Shown: in pieces, positions 39,601 through 48,453 of the stretch
Layout of the letters: each line of letters starts with the position of its first letter
Numbering within the stretch: position 1 is the stretch's first letter
DNA from: Rhynchopus euleeides
Lineage: Eukaryota; Euglenozoa; Diplonemea; Diplonemida; Diplonemidae
Reading direction: 5' to 3'
Length of the DNA stretch: 64,000 nucleotides
Assembly: GCA_963210315.1 (NCBI GenBank)
Contig: OY723316.1
Coordinates: forward strand, 1,759,089 to 1,823,088
The notes under the pieces: generated by a model
Told to the model about the DNA's origin: nothing
Databases searched by the model: none
Seen by the model: the letters and a program-made list of their open reading frames with translations, nothing else
Program-made: the position numbers and the translations under genes

Positions 39601-40673
39601 TGCATTACGCTGCCACAAACAGCCGTGCTATGAAGTTGGTGGAGGCCATGATCGGCCATGGTGCGCGTGACGGGAGTGGAAAGATACCGTGTGAGGTTTC
39701 GGGGCCAGCTTGCACAGAGGTTCTCGTCAATCTGTCCCTGGATGGGCTTCAGGGGCTGGAGGAGGTGGGCGGGCTGAAGGAGTTACTGCTAGGGATCGGA
39801 CTGCAGCTGCAGGTGCGGCGCAGCGAGGGGCGCGATACTGTCGGGCTGCTGCACAACTATCTGTTCTACGGGTCTGGCGGCACAGGGAAGACGACAGGCG
39901 CACGGAAGCTGGCGGGTGTGCTGCGCGCATACGGGTTGCTTGCGACGGACCGCGTGAAGGAGACGTCGGCAAAGGGGCTGACTGGAGAGTACGTGGGGCA
40001 GTCGAAGACACGTGTGGAGGAAGCGATGAAGGCAGCTCGCGGCGGTGTGCTGTTTGTGGACGAGGCGTACATGCTGGGGGGCGACCCTTACGGCGACGAG
40101 GCGATGGCAACGCTGCTGTCGATGATGGAGGAGGACGAAAGCGTGGTGGTGATGGCAGGGGACCGCGGCAGGATGGCAGAGATGCTGCAGCGCAACGAGC
40201 GCCTGCAGAGCCGCTTCACCGAGACGGTCGACTTCCCCGACTGGTCGCCTGCACAGTGCACGCGCTTCGTGCAGAAGCTTGCGGACGAGGCGCAGCCGCG
40301 CTCCTTCGTGTTCGAGCCTGCTTGCAAGGAGGCGGCACACGCGACCCTGGACCAGTGCTTCTCACAGCTGCGGCAGCGGCCTGGGTGGGCGAACGCACGC
40401 GACGCTCGCCGCATGTTCGACCACTTGGTCAGGCAGCGCGACAGGCGGCTGGCGGTGACGCTTGGCAGCACCCACTCGGTGCGTGGCATCACTGTCGAGG
40501 ACACTGCCGCTGCATGCACCAAGTTCCTCGCAGCGCGCATTGATCCACGCGTGTGTGGCAGCGACAGAACTGACGTTCAGCCGCCACAGCAGCACTACCA
40601 GAACACCATGCAGGAGTCGACGGACTCTCTGAACTGCTACCTCGCGGATCCGGGCTTTCAGGACAGCAAATGA
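33594..40673 (+). CDS. Gene C: ANK-array with single CbxX AAA+ domain, one nonsense exon
   Basis: Ten exons: initiator C1, eight ANK exons (C2-C9) and a 1.1-kb terminal exon C10. All junctions are phase 1. Exon C7 carries an in-frame TGA (36645-36647), so a full-length product needs C7 to be skipped, which would keep frame. The terminal exon fuses an ANK repeat directly to the equivalent of gene A's third AAA+ domain and lacks the coiled coil and Cys/His tail. It could be an ankyrin-AAA protein with optional repeats or a decaying copy. Regulation is probably at splicing if it is expressed. Confidence 0.65.
33994..34101 (+). CDS. ANK exon C2 (108 nt)
   Basis: Starts GVTPLHDAA, ends ANVRVTTSY. 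The acceptor CTTCACAG is followed by GAG, giving Gly-Val at the junction. Confidence 0.85.
34170..34904 (-). pseudogene. Decayed coding-like insert in C2-C3 intron
   Basis: Minus-strand blocks in changing frames (34739-34942 with HDPGIHNVVDEAEMQK, 34576-34821 with NVAVSLQEDIAPP, 34256-34612) look like one eroded reading frame. Family unknown. Confidence 0.3.
35091..35195 (+). CDS. ANK exon C3 (105 nt)
   Basis: Starts GYTPLHTAA, ends ADVNAKDNY. Shares its upstream intron type and CHADVNA core with A4 and A7. Confidence 0.85.
35381..35488 (+). CDS. ANK exon C4 (108 nt)
   Basis: Starts GNTPLHDAA, ends AEVNVKNKD; HHAEV replaces HGADV. Confidence 0.85.
35841..35948 (+). CDS. ANK exon C5 (108 nt)
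   Basis: Starts GSTPLHTAA, ends ADVHAKGKN. Acceptor TCACTCACAG. Confidence 0.85.
36270..36377 (+). CDS. ANK exon C6 (108 nt)
   Basis: Starts GCTPLHDAA, ends ADVCVNTVY. Confidence 0.85.
36613..36720 (+). pseudogene. ANK exon C7 (108 nt) with in-frame TGA
   Basis: Starts [11 protein letters not shown] and then TGA at 36645-36647 where sister exons have GGA (Gly). The rest of the exon is intact, ending VHVRNDN. Splice sites look good. Confidence 0.8.
37112..37219 (+). CDS. ANK exon C8 (108 nt)
   Basis: Starts GWTLLHVAA, ends VDVNVKDNH. Confidence 0.85.
37262..37436 (-). repeat. Dispersed repeat R8, copy 2 (inverted)
   Basis: Reverse complement of 27866-28028 with moderate divergence; includes tgatgcgttgacgcttccac. 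Confidence 0.7.
37486..38727. repeat. Insert bounded by two ggcatagaa tandem blocks
   Basis: A roughly 55-bp block of ggcataga-type decamers occurs at 37486-37545 and 38670-38727. The 1.1 kb between them has no intact gene. The paired blocks may mark an inserted element. Confidence 0.4.
38279..38345 (-). repeat. tRNA-like fragment, possible SINE
   Basis: The reverse complement contains GGTTCAAAACC, a perfect pol III B-box type sequence within a short stem (cggg/cccg), preceded by cctgcctgataattgacgg. No clear A box was found. Confidence 0.3.
38728..39156. other. Rest of C8-C9 intron
   Basis: No repeat or gene recognised until the shortened intron end gtgtcaacactccctaac and acceptor TACACAG at 39156. 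Confidence 0.4.
39157..39255 (+). CDS. ANK exon C9 (99 nt)
   Basis: Starts GHTPLHIAV, ends ADMHVKNNN; 33 residues. Confidence 0.83.
39589..40673 (+). CDS. Terminal exon C10: ANK repeat fused to one CbxX AAA+ domain
   Basis: NTPLHYAATNSRAMK leads through ARDGSGKIPCEVSGPAC straight into LQGLEEVGGLKE, joining what are distant parts of exon A15; the sequence for AAA1 and AAA2 is absent without frame loss. Walker A is GSGGTGKT (near 39883) and Walker [13 protein letters not shown] (near 40050). Compared with A15, the sensor stretch reads AGDRGR instead of AGYRDS and four residues are missing before it, which may weaken ATPase function. The C-terminus is a unique short tail ending DPGFQDSK; coiled coil and Cys/His motif are absent. 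Confidence 0.8.
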
Positions 40674-41062
40674 TTGTTGACACGTCACGTCTTCTCCAGG
40701 CTGCGGTGGAGTACCCTGCACCGTGCAACATACTGTCTCCCTGAGACAACAGCTCGCTCTATAGGACCGCAGCATATCCACACGGGAGTGAGATACGTCA
40801 CCGCCGTACGCGGGGTCATCGAAGTGATGACACACCCAGACAGCTTCGTGGAATAGGTGCCGCTGGAGGGAGGCACGTGGCCTGTTGGAGCGCAGCGAGT
40901 CTCTGAGAGCGGGGGGGAGGGGGTGGTGGAGGTGTCCCGACACGCTCATGTTTCCCTGTAGTAGGGGTCTGAAGCAAACGGGCAGGACGGTAGCCTTTCC
41001 ACAGTTACTGACTTCTCCTTGCCTCCAGGGGTTTCGCGAGTACCGAAAACCGGTGCTTTGCA
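40674..41062. other. Gene C 3' flank
   Basis: No gene or repeat recognised. Confidence 0.4.
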
Positions 41063-41380
41063 CCAGGCCTGGGCGGGGAACGAGCCCTTTTTCCAGGTTT
41101 TTTGGGTCGGGGAACCAGGTTTTTTCTAAGAATTTTTACAAGGGATTCTTTGCTCGCCCCCCCACAGTTTCCAGGCGCGTGCCCGTCAGGCGGACTTTTT
41201 CTCTGATTTCTCTCCGCGTCATCATTGACAGCTCTCGAGTGATGCCCAGAGATGCTTGCGGCAGAGAGTGCCCCTCATGCGCGTTACAGCTGAAAATGAA
41301 TGAGGATCATCTGGCACTCGTACTCATCGGGGGTTGTGCTCCGCAGGGACTCAATACACCTTGGCACTCGAGAGGGTCGT
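41063..41380 (+). repeat. Dispersed repeat R4, copy 1 (about 317 bp)
   Basis: Near-identical to 55627-55945, beginning aggcctgggcggggaacgag. Short open frames inside are shared by both copies, but no protein family is recognised. Confidence 0.75.
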
Positions 41381-43339
41381 CTGCACAAGCTGTGCAGCCA
41401 CGGGCAGATCATTCATGGATCACACAGCGCTGCGCGCCGGTGCTCCCGGAAACCTCGACCACTAGGTTGCTCTGCCCACCTATTTTACTCTCATATTGGG
41501 TCCCTCCCCTCCTGGTGGCCCAACACCAAAGGGAAACCCTCAGCGAGATGCCACTTCTGCAACGTCCTCCAGCCGACCTAAACAGGCCAGAACGGGCCAA
41601 TACATGCATGTATAGGCCTATCCAGGCCTATACATGCCCAAAATTCACGCGAAATTCGAGTGGCTCATGAAGAAACACAGGCAATACGTGAAAAATCCCA
41701 CCAAGAAAAAAAAGGGGGGGAAAAGAGAAAAAATGGGCCCACCCTGATATTTCGTGCCCCGTTCGTGCGAAGTTGCCCCTATTTCGGTAACACCAAGAGT
41801 CTGTGGCCCTTTTCGTCCTTCATTTCACGAGGATTCTACAGCCTGCAAAGCCTGGCCCACTGGAGCCCCCAAGCTTTTCCATCATACTCCCCCCCCCCCC
41901 CCATCCCTAAGAGACGCCTGGAATTGTGTAAATCCTGGGCAACAAATAGTTCTGGACGTGGCTTTTAGAACATCAAAAGTCTTGTGCGGATGGGGGGGGG
42001 GGGCGGTTGAAGACCCACCTGAGAAACATGTCGGTTTCTGAGAGCGGAACCGTGTGGTGTCACGTAGAGCAAGAGTAGGATAGCGGGCCCGGTTACTCTC
42101 GGTATGGACCCTCGGGGCCAGACTGCGATGCCAGCACGCTAACCCAAATTGCAATACGAAGACCGGAGAAACATGTCGGTTTCTGGTCCCGACACTGGGC
42201 ATAAATGAATTCGAGCCACCCCTTCCCGCCCCCCCCATCCCGACTCGGATTTCAGACACAACCTGCATAACGAGTGAAGGATGATCATTCTTGTGCTCCC
42301 TTCTACTTCTATTTCACTACCCCCCCATCCCGACTCGACCCATCTCCTCCCTTCTTGTTTGCACGGTGGACTCCCGCACGTCGGGGTCGACCCTTTTGGG
42401 ATATCGGAAAAAGCGGGAGTATGGACCCCGCTATCGCGGGTCGTATGGGCACCAAAAATAGGCAGTGCAGACTCCCGATATCGGGGGGTTCCATACCCCC
42501 GCTCTGACCACCCCAGACCCCCGCTCCAGGGGGCGGGGGTCCACCGTGTGGGGTAGCCGTCGCTGTGTGCCAAAGTGCGCCAGTTTTCTCCCCCTTCTTG
42601 TGAGGACGACTCACTTTCTGCACTTCTGAGCTAACTTGGCCTAAGTCCCCCTATTCTTTGGTTGGTAGCACATCACCGGTCCCTCGGGGCCTGATTTTGT
42701 GTGTTTAAAGTTGGGAGTTGTGCCAACAACGCAGGAAACTTCTACGCAGATCATGCAGGACGTACGACACCCGCAGCAGGCGTGTGGGTGTGTCCTCGCG
42801 ATCGACGACTTTCCCTTTTGAATTTTCCTGCTTCTCCTCCCCTTCCCCCTTCCTGATTTGCAGACGCAAGGTTGTTCCTCGACCACTTCGCTACGCCACC
42901 CACCACCCCCCCGCTTCAGCCTTCAGAGCCAAGGAGTTCCGGAGATTTTACACCCCCCCCCCCCGGCCCCCACCTGAAGCCACCAACGTTCCCCATATTT
43001 CCTCCTTTCTTTGTCTGGGTGCTATCGGGGTCCGGGGGTCGTCCCCAGCCCCCACCCCCCCCCCCCCCCAGCTCCATGCGTGTATTGGCGTTTCTTGGGC
43101 GTGTTTTGTGGGCGGTGTCTTTGGTGATTTCCTGCGAGCCTTCGGAGATTGTCGCATCTGCGGCACCGAAAATCTAAGGATAGTGGGGCCTTCACTCGGA
43201 GCAGAAGACTCGGACCTAGGACCAGTAGGTGGGGTAGACTAGTGGATCAGATTCTCGTGCACAGGCACTCTCGTGGGGCTTCTGTACGATGCAGGTTCCG
43301 CTGTTCCCACATTACCAACGCCCAGAGGTGCAGAAGGGT
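41381..43339. other. Repeat-rich intergenic DNA, no gene supported
   Basis: Homopolymer C and G runs and short direct repeats (gagaaacatgtcggtttctg near 42020 and 42171). 42084-42150 resembles 60645-60715 (see that entry). Open frames are proline-rich shadows of C tracts. Confidence 0.4.
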
Positions 43340-43810
43340 GGTCCGCAGTGTCTTACAAAGGAAGAGAAATGGAACACTATCGACACATGTCACTGAACAC
43401 GGGGGAATGGGGAGGGGGAGAGGTTGTGGTGAACCGCACACACCTCGACCTGTGATGAGGTGAGATGTGGCTCTGCAATTACGGCACTACGCGTGCCGTA
43501 AACTCAAATCGGACCTGCTTTCTCCGTGTTCCATTTCCTCCTTCATTGCATGAGGCTACAAAAGAAAAATGGGACAAAAAGAACTGAAGAAAGAAGAATT
43601 GGAACACTTATCGACACATGTCACTGAACACGGGGGAATGGGGAGGGGGAGAGGTTGTGGTGAAGCAGCACACACCTCGACCTGCTGCCGAGGTGAGATG
43701 TGGCTCTGGCAATTGCGGCAACTGCGCGTGCCGTAGGCCCAAAACCTGGACCTGCGTTCTCTGTGCTCCATTTCTCTCTCGCCTCATTGCACGAGCCTTG
43801 ATTGAGGGTA
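43340..43810 (+). repeat. Tandem duplication R6 (about 245-bp unit)
   Basis: Two diverged copies, each with cgacacatgtcactgaacac and gaggtgagatgtggctct. An inverted copy of part of the unit lies at 53713-53850, directly upstream of the PHD-like gene, and a fragment at 23878. Confidence 0.7.
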
Positions 43811-44679
43811 CAGGAGGCAAGCTGACACAGTTCGACACAGAGAAGCCCCCCCACCCCACCCCTCGGGGGTTTGGGTTCTTTGAGGAGTACTCTAAGATTT
43901 ATCACCATTGCCGCCGCCTTTGCCCCCTTTCGAGTATTCTGCTTGTTGTTGTCTTTCATCACACTTGCGCCAACGGGGGCGGGGGGGCTCTGGGATGGTT
44001 GTGGGCGATTTGGTTTGGTCGTGGATTTGATGGCATATCAAGGCCTCGCGCCCACAGGGAGACGGAGGTGGTGCTCTTTGATATCCACACTGCCCGGCCC
44101 TGCCCGCACAGCACCGGTGGCTTTCCAGTTTCCTCTGCTTTGTGGTGCGGACACAGGAGGTGCGACTCTCTCTGTTTGCATCTGATGTGATCAGCGCACA
44201 GACACAACGAGTCAATCACCTCCAGGATCAACGTCTCAGTGCAGCCCGCTGCCCCACCACTGGCCCACCCCCTGCCTCGCCACCCGCGCTCTCCCCCCTC
44301 TGTTCGACGGCTTTGTGTGTGTGTTGGTCACTTTTTAGGTGGGTTAACCCTGCACGGGTCCTAGCCCACCCCCTTCCCACCCTACGTTACAGCCGAGGCC
44401 CCACTCGGGTCAGAGTGTGCAGGCCAAGGCACGCCTACACGTGCATGTAATTTGTGCAAAAATCAGTGGGACAGGGGCACAATCGTCGAAACTTGTGTCC
44501 GGGCAATTTCCGACACCCCCTTCACCACGCCTACCCCGTATTGTGCCAGCAAAAGGGCGTGTCCAGCAAACAGAGGCGGGCCTACGGTACCACCAGGAAC
44601 CACCGGCCAGTCCACAGTGGGGGTTCAACAAGTGTAGGCCCCGATGTAACATATGTAGGAGGTGCCCAGATCATACGAA
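43811..44679. other. Intergenic, no gene supported
   Basis: Nothing recognised apart from simple-sequence tracts. Confidence 0.4.
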
Positions 44680-44901
44680 CAGTGCGGCCCATGTGTACGG
44701 ACAGGGTTTCGTGTTGATCACAAATGTGTTTCTGTGTTGTGCTGTGCTCACGCTCGTCACAACAGCAAGCAGGCCCCTCCTCCTTCAGATGTGCACCTTT
44801 TTGGTTCTTCCACACACACGCAACACACGCGTCTGCAGCTTCCCACAGCAGTTCCCCCCCCCCCCCCCCCCCCGACAGGATTTGTGTGACACGCAGCAAA
44901 G
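44680..44901 (+). repeat. Upstream region of PC-esterase 1, duplicated
   Basis: 44680-44815 closely matches 51072-51217 upstream of the second paralogue (gaacagtgcggcccatgtgt and onward). A poly-C tract and acacgcagcaaag precede the ATG. It may hold promoter or 5' UTR functions. Confidence 0.6.
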
Positions 44902-46512
44902 ATGGGTGTCAATCATCAACAGTTGGTGATTCTGTCCATCGTGGGTCTTTCAGCCTTCATTGTATGGCAGTCGTATACCACTTCACAACATTCGGCCACG
45001 GTGGATCGAAAGATTATGGGTCTTGCGAAGGAGCTGGAAGCACTCAGGAATACGCAAGATGCTGCCTCTTTGCAGATCTACGAGTTGAAAGAGGCGTCTG
45101 AGGGCAAGGCAAACGGGCTGGCAGACGTGAAGGCAAAGCTCGAGGCGGGGTTGCAGAGTTCGGCTACGGTTTCTACCGGCCTGGCTGACGTGAAGGCGAA
45201 GCTCGAGGCGGGGCTGCAGAGTTCGTCCGACGACTTCTCAAGCCTGAAGAAGAAGCAAGACAGCCTGATCGAGGAGGTTGCTACTGAGAAGGCACAGGTC
45301 GCCTCCCTGATTGAGTCAAAGAAGAAGCTGGAGGATGAGTTGGAGAAGCTCAAGGAAGGCCCTGGCCTCGGATATATTCCACTGACCTGCTGGACGCCCG
45401 GCTCCTACATTACGAGAGGGGACATGCACAGAACCTTCCGGCACAGCGAGCGCCAGAGAATGTTCTACCTGGATGGACTTACAACCGACAACATCCCTGT
45501 CTCCACTCTGAGCGGCGCCGATAAAGCTGACGAGTCGCGGAAGTTCTGCGCACAGTACCTCAAGGTCGGGTTCGTGCCGAAGGTGACCTTGCACAACGGG
45601 GGTCCGCTGCTCACGTCCTGCCCGCTCGCCAAGCTGGCGGAGGGTGTGAAGACGGGTAGTTATGAGGAGCCAACGATTGGGGAGATTACGTTTGAGGTCG
45701 CCGGGTGTGACATACCGCTGAAGAACTTCACACGCAACAACATCCTGACAGCCCTGAAGGGGCGGCGCATCATCATCATTGGCGACTCGATGGGGCGGCA
45801 GCAGTTCATCCGCATGGTCGAATTGATCCGCAACGATCGGCCACTGTCTGAGCACCTCATCGACCGGCCGGAGCATTTTTTCCATTCCGACGTCCTCTAT
45901 TCAGCGAACGCGGAGAACGACTCCTTCCATTTCTTCCCGGAGAATGAAAAGATCGACAGCGTCCCGCCTGGGACAGGCGTTCCGGATCCCCTTGTTGAGA
46001 TTCTGTTTTTGTGGGATCCTTTCCCGCACGGTTTCCGTGATTCGCTGTTCACGACGCTGAACCCGACAGATGTCATTTCGACCTTCATTTACTGGTGGCG
46101 CCCGGAGGATGAGCATACGAAAGGCGACCGCTTCCTCCAGGCCAGCGTGGACTGGCTGAAGCGGATGGATGTGGAGCGCCCAGACTTCAAGCCGCGTGTC
46201 TTCTACGAGACCATCCCCATGCCCGCGCTGGTGCCGAAGTGGGTGGAACTCGGCGAACGCAACCGGCACCTGAGAGATAAGGTGAAGGAGCACAACCACC
46301 CACGCCTGCAGATCATGGATTACGCGATCTTCTCAGACCTTCGTGAATTCCCGCGCCAACCGGACTTTGTCCATTTCGGATGTATCTTCCGCCCGTTAAT
46401 GCCGACCCAGATTAACCTCACCACCTCTAATTTTGGGTCACACGGCTGCCAAGATCCAGTGACCCGGAACTGGGCCCGTGTTCTGATTGCGGCACTCAGT
46501 GCCCCACTGTGA
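44902..46512 (+). CDS. PC-esterase / SGNH-type acyltransferase-like membrane protein 1
   Basis: 536 residues, single exon. The N-terminus (about residues 8-25, LVILSIVGLSAFIVW) is a signal anchor, giving a type II protein with a lumenal C-terminal domain. Residues about 35-150 form a coiled-coil stalk containing the module GLADVKAKLEAGLQSS twice. The catalytic domain has RRIIIIGDSMGRQQF with GDS at 294-296 and D-x-x-H at 488-491 (DFVH), the two hallmark motifs of the PC-esterase family, which includes plant TBL/PMR5 and animal NXPE-like proteins. Members typically O-acetylate glycans in the Golgi; the substrate here is unknown. A close paralogue follows at 51603. The start is the first Met of the anchor and is conserved in position in the paralogue. 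Confidence 0.82.
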   Translation: MGVNHQQLVILSIVGLSAFIVWQSYTTSQHSATVDRKIMGLAKELEALRNTQDAASLQIYELKEASEGKANGLADVKAKLEAGLQSSATVSTGLADVKAKLEAGLQSSSDDFSSLKKKQDSLIEEVATEKAQVASLIESKKKLEDELEKLKEGPGLGYIPLTCWTPGSYITRGDMHRTFRHSERQRMFYLDGLTTDNIPVSTLSGADKADESRKFCAQYLKVGFVPKVTLHNGGPLLTSCPLAKLAEGVKTGSYEEPTIGEITFEVAGCDIPLKNFTRNNILTALKGRRIIIIGDSMGRQQFIRMVELIRNDRPLSEHLIDRPEHFFHSDVLYSANAENDSFHFFPENEKIDSVPPGTGVPDPLVEILFLWDPFPHGFRDSLFTTLNPTDVISTFIYWWRPEDEHTKGDRFLQASVDWLKRMDVERPDFKPRVFYETIPMPALVPKWVELGERNRHLRDKVKEHNHPRLQIMDYAIFSDLREFPRQPDFVHFGCIFRPLMPTQINLTTSNFGSHGCQDPVTRNWARVLIAALSAPL

Positions 46513-48453
46513 TGTCACCTTGCCGTGGCTCTTCCTCGCTGTATCACCATCACTCTCTCATCCACTTTTCGCACTCGGTTTTGTACGCCATCTGAGGTCA
46601 GACAAGACAGACAACTATGGGGGCCACCAATACCTAGCTGTGTGCACTTTCTGTGTATGGGTACTCAGCTCTTATTGATGACGTTCTTGTTGGTAACCTG
46701 CGCATGGTGTACATTGCCACTGCCCTAGCCTAGTCTAGGCGAGAGGGAGGGGGTTGAGGTCAGGCCTGTTTCTACTGGGGGGGGGGGGGGGGCAAATAGT
46801 TGAGGGGTATGGAAGCCGGCGGTCTTGGCGGCGCGCCGAGTAATTGAGAGGGGGGGGGGTGGGGGGAGGTATTTTCCTCTGCAACCAACACAGCCCCTGC
46901 AGGGTATAGGTGTTGAGGGGACATGCTTCTCGTCGTTTGGCACACGACCAACTCTTCCCTCTCTCTCTCTTCTTGTGCTCCACCACTTTCTGTACTTCAG
47001 ACAGGTAAGACACAGCCGAAGGGCTCACAACAATAGGCCGATATATATTTTAAAAGGCGGAAGCGCGCTCAACAAAACAACATCGGTTTTCTTTTTCTCT
47101 TTTTCATGTCTCCCGGTATCGAGTGAGTGAAGCAAACGGAAAGGGCTTTATTTCCAACGAATGGTCCTGGATTTGTCCCTTTTCGTGACTACGGAGTACC
47201 AGTACGTGGTGTTTGTCTAAAATTACCCCACCACGATCCGCACAGATCCCAAACGTTCAAAAGAGTGGGGTTTAGGAAAACCCGTGAGGGGGGCCCCGCT
47301 GGGTGGGTGGGATGGTGTGGGCTGGCTTCCTCCCAGTCACCTTCTCCCATGACCCCAAGTCCCTGACCGGTTTCATGGGTGAAGATTGGCACCTCTACAC
47401 CGAAATGAGTGCAGAATATCAGGGAAGCACCCGAAGAGGGGGTCCCGCGGTGGGTGGTGTGGCTTCCTCTAGGCATGCCCTCCTCCGAGGCCGGCCCCTG
47501 AACCAGACCTACATTTCCAGATCAAGTTTGACACCTCGACCGACAAAATGACCCCACTCCGATCCGCACAGATTCCAAATATATTCAAGATATTCAAGGG
47601 CCCACGACGCGAACCTTCCACCCCCCCCCCCAAAAGGCAAACAATTGGTTTTTTTGTCCTGTTTGCAGTACGCGGGACTACCGGGCCGAGGGGGCGCGAA
47701 GTACGGCCGGCCCGGTGTAAACCCCATTATTGAGGGCAGTTCATACCCTCAACAACCGTCCTTCGGCTATTTCTCGCACCGAAGCTGCATGTTCTCCAGT
47801 TCCGAGTGGCTGACGTATTTGCAGGTTGTGTTCATCAGTACACAGGGGGGTCTGGGGGGCGGAGACCCCCCAGCCGCCGGACGCCACGGGAGCGAGCGTG
47901 GTGGGTGTCCACATCCTGTGAGTTGGGCAGCGTCCATAATCCGGAGGCTACTGAGGGGTGGTCTGGTTCCACCTCCCGCTGTGGCTCCAAAATTTCCGCG
48001 CGAGGATAAAGGTATAATGCGCACTGGACAGAACACGTGTCACAATAGACGATCCTTTAAACCAGTGCCTGGGAGCACTGCGAAGGCCACGAGCACGGGT
48101 CGATGGGTCGATGGAAATTGGGGGGGGGGGACCAAATGTAGCATCGGTTGATGGGTCGAGAGTGAGTTGGGACAGGCCTGGTCGATGGGGAGGGTGGGTG
48201 TGAGTGGGGGTGGCGTGAATATTCATGCAGGTGTACCCCCTGCTTATTTCGGTGAAGCACGCATCCCGTGTGGTAGAAGAACTGCTTCAGCAACTCATAG
48301 CTGGGGAAGCGGGTGTGTATGTTTTTTTTTTGCATACACGTTAAGTGTTCTAAGAAACCAGACATAACCAGAAGACCAACATCATGTTCGTGCTAGCACT
48401 TTTCCCTTTTGTCATCACACCCGTGCGCCAAAACAGGTTAGGCCTTATATTTG
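46513..48453. other. Repeat-rich spacer between paralogues
   Basis: Poly-G tracts (46778-46795, 46850-46866), a diverged duplicate of about 40 bp (acgatccgcacagatcccaa at 47236; ccgatccgcacagattccaa at 47560) and a GC-hairpin repeat copy at 47847-47895. No gene supported. Confidence 0.4.
47847..47895 (+). repeat. GC-hairpin repeat R9, copy 2
   Basis: caggggggtctggggggcgg and following; see the copy at 8860. Slightly diverged (gagacccccc). Confidence 0.75.

Noticed and set aside
42718-43242. 174-residue proline-rich ORF
   Set aside because: It runs through poly-C tracts and unrelated repeat pieces; no homologous pattern.
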